Positions 45,089-52,752 of a DNA stretch of 64,000 nucleotides are shown here, piece after piece. The notes under the pieces were generated by a model. It made no database searches, was not told where the DNA came from, and was given only the letters and a program-made list of their open reading frames with translations. The stretch is from NCBI RefSeq assembly GCF_004151105.1, contig NZ_PHRF01000016.1, positions 1 to 64,000 of the forward strand, in the 5' to 3' direction. Each line of letters opens with the position of its first letter. Within the stretch, counting starts at the first letter, position 1. The translations under genes and the position numbers were made by a program. This DNA is from Streptomyces sp. L-9-10 (GTDB lineage Bacteria; Actinomycetota; Actinomycetes; Streptomycetales; Streptomycetaceae).

Positions 45089-45937
45089 TCAGCCGGACCG
45101 CTGGGCCGAGGGACGCGCTGAGTCCCGCTCCTTCTCAAGCACCTTGAAGACCTTCAGCAGGCGCTCGTTGGAGGCTTTGCGTCCCTGCACGTTCCGAATC
45201 TCGTCCGTGACTACGTCGCGGTCGATCCCACCGAGCCGTTCGACCACGGGTCGGGCGATGGCCAGCAGCTCGTCAAGCGAGGCATTCGGAGGCCGCCCCG
45301 TACGCCGAGGAGCAGGCGCCTCCTGAGGCAGCACCGTGTCGGGCAGTTCCGGCGCACTACGGGCGGGAGAACCGGATGGGCCGGTGAGTTCAGGACTGCC
45401 GCCGAGCGACTCGCCCTCCGCCTCCGCAGCCAGGACCGGTGGTTCCGGCGTCTCGGCGGACGCGGTGGTCGGCAGGTCGGCAGGCTGGTCGGAACTCGTG
45501 CCCGGACGGCCTGCGGGTTGGTCGACGAGCTGGTGGATCTGCCGCATCAGGACACCGAAAGCGAGCAGGGCTGCGGTGGGTGGGACCGCGGCGACGAGGT
45601 AGTCGAGCAGCGGCAAGGTGCCAGCACCTCCTGTGCCGCTGACGCCTGCGACGTTGAGGGCGATGGAGCCGACCGATCCGGTGGCGGTCACGGTGATGGC
45701 CCATCCGTCGGTGACCCTGCGCAGACCGGCGCGGAGCATCAGGAGTTCGCCCGCGACGATGAACGCGTCCAGCGTCGCCGGCCACGCCCATTGACGGACG
45801 GGTGAACCTCCCAGCCCGTGCTTCCCGGCGACCTCGGCGAGATGCGCGTAGGACAGCCAGAACGCCCCGGCGGTCAGGGCCACGATGACAACGCCGGCGG
45901 CCACGAGTGTGTACCGCTCGACGGTGTGCTTCGTCAT
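45089..45937 (-). CDS. DUF2637 membrane protein
   Basis: 282 residues from the ATG at 45937; longer frames lack a ribosome binding site. Four membrane segments are visible in the first half: VAAGVVIVALTAGAFWLSYA, a helix including WAWPATLDAFIVAGELLM, one from ITVTATGSVGSIALNVAG, and LDYLVAAVPPTAALLAFGVLM. The Trp-Pro-Ala-x-x-Asp stretch is typical of DUF2637. The C-terminal half is a Pro/Glu-rich linker and a small helical, HTH-like domain (SLDELLAIARPVVERLGG, then RKASNERLLKVFKVLEK). DUF2637 genes are regular members of Streptomyces integrative elements and are thought to help plasmid spread or DNA handling at the membrane, but this is not proven. Confidence 0.85.
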   Translation of the reverse strand: MTKHTVERYTLVAAGVVIVALTAGAFWLSYAHLAEVAGKHGLGGSPVRQWAWPATLDAFIVAGELLMLRAGLRRVTDGWAITVTATGSVGSIALNVAGVSGTGGAGTLPLLDYLVAAVPPTAALLAFGVLMRQIHQLVDQPAGRPGTSSDQPADLPTTASAETPEPPVLAAEAEGESLGGSPELTGPSGSPARSAPELPDTVLPQEAPAPRRTGRPPNASLDELLAIARPVVERLGGIDRDVVTDEIRNVQGRKASNERLLKVFKVLEKERDSARPSAQRSG

Positions 45938-46251
45938 GTGTTGGCCCTGCGTCGTCGCGATGGTGGTCTGGTGCTGGGTGGTGGGGTGGGGCAAGCGGGT
46001 TCTCCTCAGGTAGCGGTGGTCCGTCCTGGCGGGCGGGGTGACATGGCGGGGATGCCCGGGACGGCACAACTGGGGTGGGGCACTGCCTCAGCGAGGGCAG
46101 GGCCGCCGTGGGGGCGGGAGTCGTACCACTCGTTGCGTGCCTGGTCAGGGCAGGTACGGGTGGAGTGGTGATGTCGAGTCGACTCGTTGCGGGGTCTTCA
46201 CTCGTCCCCGTGCTGAGCTGGGCGGGGACGGGTGCGACGGGACGTTCCGGG
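45938..46251. other. Gap between DUF3631 and DUF2637 genes
   Basis: No supported gene in 314 bases. It holds a 12-bp palindrome (CGAGTCGACTCG, 46175-46186) and a hairpin (46204-46229) described next. Confidence 0.5.
46204..46229 (-). terminator. Hairpin after the DUF3631 gene
   Basis: GTCCCCG and CGGGGAC arms (7 bp) flank a 12-base loop, 22 bp past the DUF3631 stop on the minus strand. It is a modest candidate terminator. Confidence 0.45.
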
Positions 46252-47517
46252 TCAGGGCGCGGTGCCGGGAAGCGGCTCTGCCACGGCTGCGGGTGCCGGT
46301 TCGGGGCAGTAGCGGGCCCAGGCATCGAGGAACTGGTTGCGCGCGAAGCCCTTGGCCTGGGTGCCGTCGGGGAAGCGCCGGTTGGCCGAGCTGATGCCGT
46401 AGGGCTTCAGGAGCAGTTGCAGGCCGCGCGGCGTCAGACCGCCGGCACCGTACTCCGCCCACGGCGCTTCCCTGTCCGCGTTCAGTGCCTCCAGCAGGCG
46501 CTTGGTGGCCAGCACCGCCGGGTCACGCTCGGCGCCGAAGGCCCGGCGGATCCCGACCAGCAGGCGGGTGCGCAGACCGCCTTCCTCGTCCTGCCCCGCC
46601 TCGTAGTCGCTCATGGCCTGGCAGGCGACGCGGACAAGCGCGGGCCAGTCACCTCCGGCGAGGTCGGCGACGATCACCAGCGGCTCCCACGTGTCGGCGG
46701 CGCGGTCCTCCACCGGCATCACTGGTTCCCGGTCCGCCGCCAGCGTGCCGAGGGGCTTCAGCCAGGAGGTGAGGCGGTCGCGCAGGGCGTGCAGTGCGGG
46801 GGTGTCGCGGTGGGTGCGGAAGGCCGCGACCTTCTCGCCCGGTGCGCGGCGGCGCATCCGGATGACGACCGACCGGTCCATGATCGTGTCCGGCAGGTCG
46901 TCGATTCCGGCGAGCGCGGCCATGGCGAAGGTGGGGAACTGGGTCGGCTTGTGCTCGGGCCCCGAGACCCGCAGCGTGGGTCGGTTCCGCTGGTGCCCGG
47001 CGTTCAGCAGGCCCCGGAGGTCCTCGTTGCGCTCGGCTGCCTTCGCGGTGCCGAAGAGGGTGTCTGCCTCGTCGACCAGGAGCGTGGGCGGGTTGTCGTC
47101 GGTGATCGACCGGAAGATCGCGGCGGGACTGGCGTTGACCGTGATCAGGCAGTTGTGCACCGTCTCGGTCAGAACGTCCAGCAGTCTCGACTTGCCGCAC
47201 CGCTTCTCCGGAGCGACCACCGCCAGACGCGGCGCGTGCTGCCAGGCGGGCTGCAGATGCGTCGCCGCCACCCACAACGTCACCGCCGTCAGAGCCTCAG
47301 CCGAAGGCAGGATCATGAACTTCGCTATCTGCTCCCGCAGTTCGTCCAGCAGCGCCGAGGCATCCGCAGTCTCCGGCTCCGACGGCACCTGATCGGTGGG
47401 CTGGTCCGCCGAAGCGGCGTCAGGCGCAGCCTCACCGAGGTGCTGGCCGGGGACGGCTACGGGCGGCCACGACAGCCTGCTGGGCGTGGAATGGGGCTCG
47501 GCTTGGGGCTGTTCCAC
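46252..47517 (-). CDS. DUF3631 domain ATPase (plasmid/element replication-associated)
   Basis: 421 residues from a GTG at 47517, chosen for the AAGGAG 9 bp upstream and because the longer frame is Arg-rich and non-coding in character. The P-loop is APEKRCGKSRLLD (about residue 100) and the Walker B is LLVDEADTLFG (about 143). IMDRSVVIRMRRR and DWPALVRVACQAMSDYE are typical DUF3631 stretches. The C-terminal part (GLTPRGLQLLLKPYGI, NRRFPDGTQAKGF) resembles the DNA-binding tail found in primase/helicase-like proteins of mobile elements. It may be the replication initiator or helicase of the excised circle. No other Rep gene is seen in the element. Confidence 0.85.
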   Translation of the reverse strand: MEQPQAEPHSTPSRLSWPPVAVPGQHLGEAAPDAASADQPTDQVPSEPETADASALLDELREQIAKFMILPSAEALTAVTLWVAATHLQPAWQHAPRLAVVAPEKRCGKSRLLDVLTETVHNCLITVNASPAAIFRSITDDNPPTLLVDEADTLFGTAKAAERNEDLRGLLNAGHQRNRPTLRVSGPEHKPTQFPTFAMAALAGIDDLPDTIMDRSVVIRMRRRAPGEKVAAFRTHRDTPALHALRDRLTSWLKPLGTLAADREPVMPVEDRAADTWEPLVIVADLAGGDWPALVRVACQAMSDYEAGQDEEGGLRTRLLVGIRRAFGAERDPAVLATKRLLEALNADREAPWAEYGAGGLTPRGLQLLLKPYGISSANRRFPDGTQAKGFARNQFLDAWARYCPEPAPAAVAEPLPGTAP

Positions 47518-47729
47518 CGGGCGGCTCCTTCTCTGGCGGTGGCGGGCCTTCACGCCCTTGCCGCCGGGTTGACTCACGGACCGCTCGGGGCCGCTGTGGC
47601 CTTGGGCGTTGCCGCGCCGGAGGGCCACTCCGTTTCCCGAGGGAACACGGACCGTACGTCCACGCCCGGCAACAGTCCAGCGTTTCTGTGTCAGCTCAAC
47701 GCAGAACCTTCTGCTACGTTGCCGCGCCT

Positions 47730-47969
47730 TCACGCCGCCAGCCCCAGCAGACCCAGCAGATCCGCCGTCACCACCCGGTACGCCTTGCCCAGGCGCAGAA
47801 CCTTGCACGGGTACTCGCCCCGCTTCGCCAGCTCATACCCCTTGCTCCGGCCGAGTCCCAGAGCACGGTTGCCCGTATCCAGGTCAACCGCCACCGGCAG
47901 AGCGAGCAGCTCCTCCCGGCTCATCCCCTTCGAACCCTTCAACCGGCCGTCGGCCGCGTCTTCGCGCAT
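47730..47969 (-). CDS. xis: Excisionase-like small HTH protein
   Basis: 79 residues from the ATG at 47969 (AAGGGG upstream). The core is a MerR/Xis-type winged helix: LPVAVDLDTGNRALGLGRSKGYELAKRGEYP followed by VLRLGKAYRVVTADLLGLLG (recognition helix, then wing and basic residues). Such proteins are directional factors that help the integrase excise the element. It is divergent from the XRE/integrase pair, whereas in many pSAM2-like elements xis lies directly before int on the same strand. The symbol follows the family role; it is not proven here. Confidence 0.75.
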   Translation of the reverse strand: MREDAADGRLKGSKGMSREELLALPVAVDLDTGNRALGLGRSKGYELAKRGEYPCKVLRLGKAYRVVTADLLGLLGLAA

Positions 47970-48056
47970 ACGGTGCGCCCCTTCTCGGTACAGCCCTCGG
48001 CGAACGCGGCAACCACGTCCGGCTCCAGGCGACACCAACAAGGATCCTCAAGCTAA

Positions 48057-48073
48057 TGTGTCTCCATGACACA
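48057..48073. promoter_or_regulatory. Inverted repeat over the start codon of the XRE gene
   Basis: TGTGTC and GACACA arms flank TCCAT, overlapping the ATG at 48066. The place fits autoregulation by the XRE protein or control of both the divergent xis-like gene and the XRE-int unit. Confidence 0.45.
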
Positions 48074-48752
48074 ACATGGTGTGGATGCTGATGAGGACGA
48101 CTTCCCGGAATGGGTGGACCGCGTCCAGGCGAACGTGGCCGGCGAAGTACGGCGCAGGAGAAAGGAGATGAGGTGGAGCGCGCAGGAACTCGCCGACGAG
48201 TGCGAGCGCCTGGGGCATCCCATCCCGCGCAACGTGATCGCCAACATGGAATCCGGACGCCGCGCGAGCCTTCCGCTGGTCGACGTCATGGTCCTGGCCG
48301 CCGCCCTCAAGACCTACCCGGGCTGCCTGATCTTCCCCGTCGGCTACGTCGAAGAGACCCAGGAACTGCCCTTCCAGTACCTCGTGCCCACCTGGACCGC
48401 CCTGCGGCGCTTCACCGGCGAGGAAGACGTCTCGGATTACGACGCAGGGCTGGTACCCCACTTCGAAGCCCACACCAGCCTCGTCCACACCGCCATCGCC
48501 GCACTCGAAGAGGAAGAAGAGGCGCGGTTCGCGGCCAAGACAGCGACGAGCCGCGCCGAGAAGGAAGAAGCCAAACGCAGACGGATCACCTACGGAGACC
48601 AGGCCATCATCGCCAAGTACAAGCTGCGCTACCTCCGCCGCGACCTCCGCGACGACGGAGCCACCCCGCCCGACCTCCCACCCGCACTCGGCGACGTCGA
48701 CACCCCCGAAACCATGACCAGCACCAACACGACCCCGGAGGACCGCCTTTGA
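48066..48752 (+). CDS. XRE-family regulator coupled to the integrase
   Basis: 228 residues. The helix-turn-helix is at about residues 25-65 (EVRRRRKEMRWSAQELADECE, then IPRNVIANMESGRR). The C-terminal half is helical and charged and ends in a disordered Pro/Thr-rich tail. The stop overlaps the TTG start of the integrase gene by 3 bp (TTTGA context), so the two are translationally coupled. Linked XRE/integrase genes are a usual way to keep integrase expression low in these elements. No ribosome binding site is obvious; the leader may be very short. Confidence 0.85.
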   Translation: MTQHGVDADEDDFPEWVDRVQANVAGEVRRRRKEMRWSAQELADECERLGHPIPRNVIANMESGRRASLPLVDVMVLAAALKTYPGCLIFPVGYVEETQELPFQYLVPTWTALRRFTGEEDVSDYDAGLVPHFEAHTSLVHTAIAALEEEEEARFAAKTATSRAEKEEAKRRRITYGDQAIIAKYKLRYLRRDLRDDGATPPDLPPALGDVDTPETMTSTNTTPEDRL

Positions 48753-50419
48753 AGGGCTCCACACACCGCCGCTGCTACTGCCGCGACCCCAAGACCGGCA
48801 GACCACTCGGCAAGAGCTGTCCCAGACTCACCAGCCGCAAGCACGGCTCCTACTCCATACGCCAGGAACTCCCACCCCGCGAAGACGGCACCCGCCGCTC
48901 CTTCAACCGCGCCGGCTACGAGACGCGGAAGGCTGCACAGGGCGACCTTGATCACGTCCGGGCCCTTCTCGGTCTGGCTGATTCCGACGACTCCGAGGGG
49001 CTGGTGCAGCTAGCGGAGTTGCTGGAAAAGGTGGCCGATGAGAAGGCATCGTTGCCGGACATCGAGGGCACGCGCAGGCGTCTCAGTCACGGCCTCGACC
49101 TGACGAACCGGCTCACGGTCGGTGAGTGGCTGGACATGTGGCTGGCAGGCAAGAAGGGCCGACCAAGCGCCATCAGCCGCGATGAGAGCAACATCAGGGT
49201 GCACCTCAAACCGAGGATCGGGCACCTACGGCTCGACCGCCTCCGGGTCGCGCACCTATCAGAGTTGTTCGAAGCCATCGCCGAGGCCAACGTCGAGATT
49301 GCCGAGGGCAACGCAGCCCGTCGAAAGGCGTTCGAGGATCTTGGCCGGATCCCTTGGAAGGGGCGCGAGCACCGGGCCCGCCGCAAGGCGATGAAAGCGG
49401 CTATCGCAGAGATGGAGCCCTACCGGCGCATCGTCGGTCCGGCCACGCGCCAGCGCGTCCGCTCCACGCTGCGGGCGGCGCTGAATGTCGCGATCGCCCA
49501 GCAGCTGATCACCTTCAACCCCGCGTCCCACGTCGAGTTGGAGGCCGGCAAGCGCCCCAAGGCCCTCGTATGGACCGAGGAACGCATCATCCATTGGGAG
49601 CGGACCGGCGAGAAGCCCTCGCCGGTGATGGTCTGGACTCCGGAGCACACCGGACTCTTTCTGGACCATGTCGCGGAAGACCGCCTCTACGCGCTGTTTC
49701 ACCTGGTCGCCTTCCGTGGACTTCGGCGAGGCGAGGCGTGCGGTCAGAGATGGACCGACACGCACTTGGACGCCGGGCTCCTCACGGTCGCCAGGCAACT
49801 CGTGGTGAACGGCTGAGAGGTGTACGAGGACGACCCGAAGACGGACGCCGGAGCGCGCACCATCGCCCTCGACTCCGACACGGTTCAGGCCCTCAAGCGG
49901 CACCGCGCCCAGCAGGACGTGGACCGCAAGGAGTGGGAGAACGCCTGGGTGGAGACCGGGCGAGTCTTCACCCGCGAGAACGGAGAACTGCTCCACCCCG
50001 CCAACGTCACAAGGCGGTTCATCGAGCTGCACGAGGAACTCGGGCTACCGCCGATCCGGCTCCACGACCTCCGTCACGGTGCCGCCACCCTGGCTCACGC
50101 GGCCGGTGCCGGCCTGAAGGACATCCAGGAGATGCTCGGTCACTCCTCGATCACCATCACGTCGGACACGTACACGAGCCTGCTTCCCGAAGCGGATCTG
50201 GCAATCGCAGAGGCTGCGGCCCGGCTCGTTCCGCGAGCGCGAGCAACCCCCGAGAACACTGCCCCCGAAGAGGGGGAGCCCGACGGTGCGCAGTCTGCGG
50301 GCGTGGAACCCGTGCCGGATGGTGCTGATCCGTTGGGAGGAATTCGGGAGATCAACTTCCCGTCCGCTCACGCACCGCTCACGCAAACGGCCTCGGACGA
50401 GGAGTCCGAGGCCGAGTAG
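48749..50419 (+). pseudogene. int: Tyrosine recombinase (integrase) interrupted by an in-frame stop
   Basis: The frame starts with TTG at 48749 (GGAGG upstream) and is open for 355 codons to a TGA at 49814-49816. It then continues in the same frame, without any shift, to 50419. The first part has the N-terminal SAM-like DNA-binding domain (LTVGEWLDMWLAG, SNIRVHLKPRIGHLRLDRL) and the first catalytic Arg in GLRRGEACG. The second part has HDLRHGAAT (His-x-x-Arg), EMLGHSS and the nucleophile Tyr in SDTYTSL. All catalytic residues are present but split by the stop. Reading EVYEDDPKT directly after the stop suggests a Trp (TGG) changed to TGA. Unless it is read through, the integrase is inactive. 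A GTG at 49820 could start the C-terminal piece, which could not recombine alone. Confidence 0.9.
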
Positions 50420-50463
50420 GGGCCCTTCCTGGTGAAGAAACCCCAGGTCAGAGCGGTAACGCG

Positions 50464-50508
50464 CTGTGCCCCCGGCAGGATTCGAACCTGCGACACCCGC
50501 TTTAGGAG
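50464..50508. other. attR (45-bp core inside the tRNA gene)
   Basis: Identical to 17001-17045. It covers the tRNA 3' half from the anticodon stem through the acceptor end plus 3 bp, so insertion kept the tRNA intact. The integrase stop is 44 bp to the left. Confidence 0.93.
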
Positions 50509-50539
50509 AGCGGTGCTCTATCCCCTGAGCTACGAAGGC
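50467..50539 (-). tRNA. tRNA-Arg (anticodon CCT)
   Basis: A 73-base cloverleaf on the minus strand. The acceptor arms GCCTTCG and CGGGGGC pair with two G-U pairs. The D-arm is GCTCAGGGGATAGAGC, the anticodon stem CCGCT/AGCGG encloses the loop CTCCTAA, and the T-arm is GCAGG-TTCGAAT-CCTGC. The discriminator is A and CCA is not encoded. The anticodon CCT reads AGG. It is the integration site of the element. Confidence 0.96.
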
Positions 50540-51114
50540 GAGGCTTGTGCGACACCTTGCGCGGATCTCGCTGACGAGTCGCGGCCAGGTCTCTTGGTCA
50601 AGCCCTGAGCGATTTGGGTTGGGCCGCTACGTCGTAGGGTCACGCGGAGCCCGCGTGGTACGGCGCAGCGCCCGCCAGAGCGCTCGATCCACAGGGTACC
50701 GGATCGGGGATCGGGCGGGCGCTGGTGTGGAGGAGCCGGGTGGGAGGGGCAGGCTGTGTGGCTCGGCACGGGACCTTCCTCGTGCAGCGCGCGGCCGGTC
50801 GAGTTCTGGGTGAGGACGAATCCGACGGTCAGGAGTTGCTGGGCTTCCACGCCGTAGAAGATGAGACGTCCGTTCCGCAGGGAGGCGTCGAGTTGTTGTG
50901 AGTGATCCGCGTCCGCGTTGCTGCGGTAGGGGTAGACCAGCTGATGGGTGCGGGTGAATTCCGGAATCTGCTGCAAGTGCTCGGCGCGGTAGAAGTCACG
51001 CTCCTCGTCGCTTTCGCCGGGTGGCTGTTCTCCCGCAGGGACGAGTTCTTCGGTTCCGTCCGCGTAGTGAATTTTCTCCGCAGATTCAAGAATTCTTCCG
51101 TTGATCGGTGTCAC
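50530..51114 (-). CDS. Hypothetical protein, C-terminal part doubtful
   Basis: 194 residues from a GTG at 51114. The first 105 residues look like a real soluble protein (IHYADGTEELVPAGEQPP, FYRAEHLQQIPEFTRTHQL, LRNGRLIFYGVEAQQLLTVGF). The remainder is Arg/Pro/Ser-rich, without family character, and runs into the tRNA gene, so the natural 3' end was probably lost or the frame shifted near 50800. No function is recognised. It is divergent from the SUKH-3 gene with only 26 bp between starts. Confidence 0.4.
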   Translation of the reverse strand: MTPINGRILESAEKIHYADGTEELVPAGEQPPGESDEERDFYRAEHLQQIPEFTRTHQLVYPYRSNADADHSQQLDASLRNGRLIFYGVEAQQLLTVGFVLTQNSTGRALHEEGPVPSHTACPSHPAPPHQRPPDPRSGTLWIERSGGRCAVPRGLRVTLRRSGPTQIAQGLTKRPGRDSSARSAQGVAQASPS

Positions 51115-51140
51115 GGCACACAGTTAGAGCGAGGGCGACG

Positions 51141-51617
51141 ATGCCGCTACTTTCCACAGCCGAAGAAGTAGATGCGTGGCTGACAGAAGCAGGATGGCAC
51201 CCGGGACGCGATGTCGGGGAGGAGGCGGCGTCCGAAGCGATCGCGGCCGTGGTCGAGCGATACCGTTCGTACGGCGTGGATATCGAGCCTTCCGCACCTG
51301 CCTTCGCTTTCATCCGCGAGCACACGCTCCTTCGAGCCGTCATCGACACCGCTCCGGAGAACTTCGCGATATTCACGCCGCATCTCGTATTCAAGGGAGA
51401 CGCCGAGGAGATCTCTGAGCTGGCCGGGGATCTTGGAACGAAACTATTCCCTGTCGGATACGACACGTACGACGGCTCCACCATACTCATGGACGAAACC
51501 GGCCGGTTCTTCTTTTCGCACCACTCCGGGGCGTATTATCTCGGGCGCGAAAAGTACGAGGCATTGATCAGCCTGATGAGCAGTGAGATGGAAGATGCGG
51601 AGGACTACCTTGTCTGA
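51141..51617 (+). CDS. SUKH-3 family (polymorphic-toxin immunity-like) protein
   Basis: 158 residues from the ATG at 51141 (GAGGGCGA upstream). The beginning VDAWLTEAGWHPGRDVGEEA is the SUKH-3 hallmark (AGWxPGR), and FPVGYDTYDGSTILMDETG with FFSHHSGAYYLG matches the conserved C-terminal half. SUKH proteins typically neutralise nucleic-acid-modifying toxins of contact-dependent or polymorphic systems, though many stand alone in Streptomyces. No toxin gene is recognised next to it; the small frame that overlaps its 3' end might be a relic. Confidence 0.85.
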   Translation: MPLLSTAEEVDAWLTEAGWHPGRDVGEEAASEAIAAVVERYRSYGVDIEPSAPAFAFIREHTLLRAVIDTAPENFAIFTPHLVFKGDAEEISELAGDLGTKLFPVGYDTYDGSTILMDETGRFFFSHHSGAYYLGREKYEALISLMSSEMEDAEDYLV

Positions 51618-51774
51618 CCTCGTTCCCGGCGTGGCCGCGTTGTCAGCGGTGCTCAGGGCTGTCGTACTCGTCGAGCCGGTGGCCGATGGAGCGACGTGGG
51701 CGCTGTTCCCGGCTGCCGAGCGGGCATCGCGCGAATTCCACGGACTGCGGGGATTCAAGCAGGCGGAGCGATGA
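51595..51774 (+). CDS. Small hypothetical frame downstream of SUKH-3 gene
   Basis: 59 residues, overlapping the SUKH-3 3' end by 23 bp. It has one hydrophobic stretch (VPGVAALSAVLRAVVLVEPV) and no recognised motif. Overlap and direction are compatible with coupling, but the length and lack of relatives leave it doubtful. Confidence 0.3.
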   Translation: MRRTTLSDLVPGVAALSAVLRAVVLVEPVADGATWALFPAAERASREFHGLRGFKQAER

Positions 51775-51853
51775 GTTCTGGGTGGCTTGGCAGTCGTTCG
51801 ATGCGGTGGGGCGTGCGTGCGCCTCGTTCGGATGCGAGAAGGGGAGAGCCGAC

Positions 51854-52609
51854 ATGCTGCTCAGGAACAAGGCCGCTGTGATCTACGGCGGCAGTGGAGC
51901 CATCGGGGGCGCCGTGGCGCGGACCTTCGCGCGCGAAGGGGCGCGGGTCTTTCTCGCCGCCCGTACCCCCGGGCCGCTGGAGGACGTCGCCTCCGGGATC
52001 AGGGCCGAGGGCGGCGCCGTTGAGACCGTCGTACTGGACGCGCTCGACGAAAGAGCCGTGGACGCGCATGCCGACGATGTCGCCGAGCGGGCGGGCGGTA
52101 TCGATGTCTCGTTCAATCTGATCTCGCACAACGATGTGCAGGGCACCCCGCTCTCCGACATGGCACTCGCGGATTTCGAACGGCCCGTCGTGACCGCCCT
52201 GCGGACGAACTTCCTGACCGCGCGCGCCGCCGCACGCCATATGAAGCCGCGCCGCTCCGGTGTGATCCTGGTGTTCGGGGGGTACGGCGATCCCACGCCC
52301 GAGTTCAGCCTGGGCGGGCTCCAGGTCGCCTTTCAGGCGCTCGACTCGCTGCGGCGCCAACTGGCCTGTGAGCTGGGGCCGTTCGGGATCCGGGCGTTGA
52401 CGCTCCAGACCGCGGGCATCGTGGAGACGCTTCCCGCCGGCTTCGACGGGCGCGAGGCCATCGTCCACGACATCGAGCGGCGCACGATGCTGAAGCGCGC
52501 CGCGACGCTGGAGGACGTCGGGAACGTGGCCGCCTTCGCCGCCTCCGACCGTGCCCGCTCCATGACCGCGACCGCGCTCAACATCACCTGCGGGACGCAG
52601 GTGGACTGA
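51854..52609 (+). CDS. Short-chain dehydrogenase/reductase family protein lacking the YxxxK pair
   Basis: 251 residues from the ATG at 51854 (AGAAGGGGAG upstream). The Rossmann fold is clear: AAVIYGGSGAIGGAVARTF carries the cofactor glycines (GGSGAIG), Arg in AARTPG suggests NADP(H) preference, and FNLISHND replaces the usual NNAG. In the active-site region the family would read YxxxK before a helix; here the stretch is SLGGLQVAFQALDSLRRQLA, so both Tyr and Lys are missing. The Ser is also not obvious (VFGGYGD). It may bind cofactor without classical catalysis, or use other residues. A subset of actinobacterial SDR proteins shows the same GGLQVA variation, as far as I recall. It appears monocistronic. 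Confidence 0.85.
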   Translation: MLLRNKAAVIYGGSGAIGGAVARTFAREGARVFLAARTPGPLEDVASGIRAEGGAVETVVLDALDERAVDAHADDVAERAGGIDVSFNLISHNDVQGTPLSDMALADFERPVVTALRTNFLTARAAARHMKPRRSGVILVFGGYGDPTPEFSLGGLQVAFQALDSLRRQLACELGPFGIRALTLQTAGIVETLPAGFDGREAIVHDIERRTMLKRAATLEDVGNVAAFAASDRARSMTATALNITCGTQVD

Positions 52610-52752
52610 TGGGTTGAAGGATTGATGGACTGGCCGCGCATGTCCGCCGGGGACGCGCCGGGCGGCGGACGAAAGCGGCCCGGGTCGACTCCGTCAAGCC
52701 GGTGGAGTAGCGTCGCCCTCGTACTGAGCAGGCGCTTAGAGAGATTCCCGAG

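Larger units (their letters stand above)
17001..50508. mobile_element. Integrative mobilisable element in tRNA-Arg(CCT), about 33.5 kb
   Basis: The boundaries are two 45-bp identical copies of the tRNA 3' half at 17001-17045 and 50464-50508. The integrase gene, an Xis-like gene and an XRE regulator lie next to the right copy, as usual for actinobacterial tRNA-borne elements. A relaxase with MobC shows conjugal mobilisation; DUF2637 and DUF3631 genes are common companions. No TraB/FtsK translocase was found, so it probably borrowed a transfer apparatus. Cargo is mostly defence: type I restriction-modification, a SacI-like nuclease-kinase and a pPIWI-RE system. The integrase is interrupted by a stop, suggesting the element is now fixed. 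Confidence 0.88.

Noticed and set aside
49820-50419. Independent C-terminal recombinase gene
   Set aside because: It is in frame with and directly follows the first part of the integrase after one stop codon, and lacks the first catalytic Arg, so it is treated as part of a broken gene.
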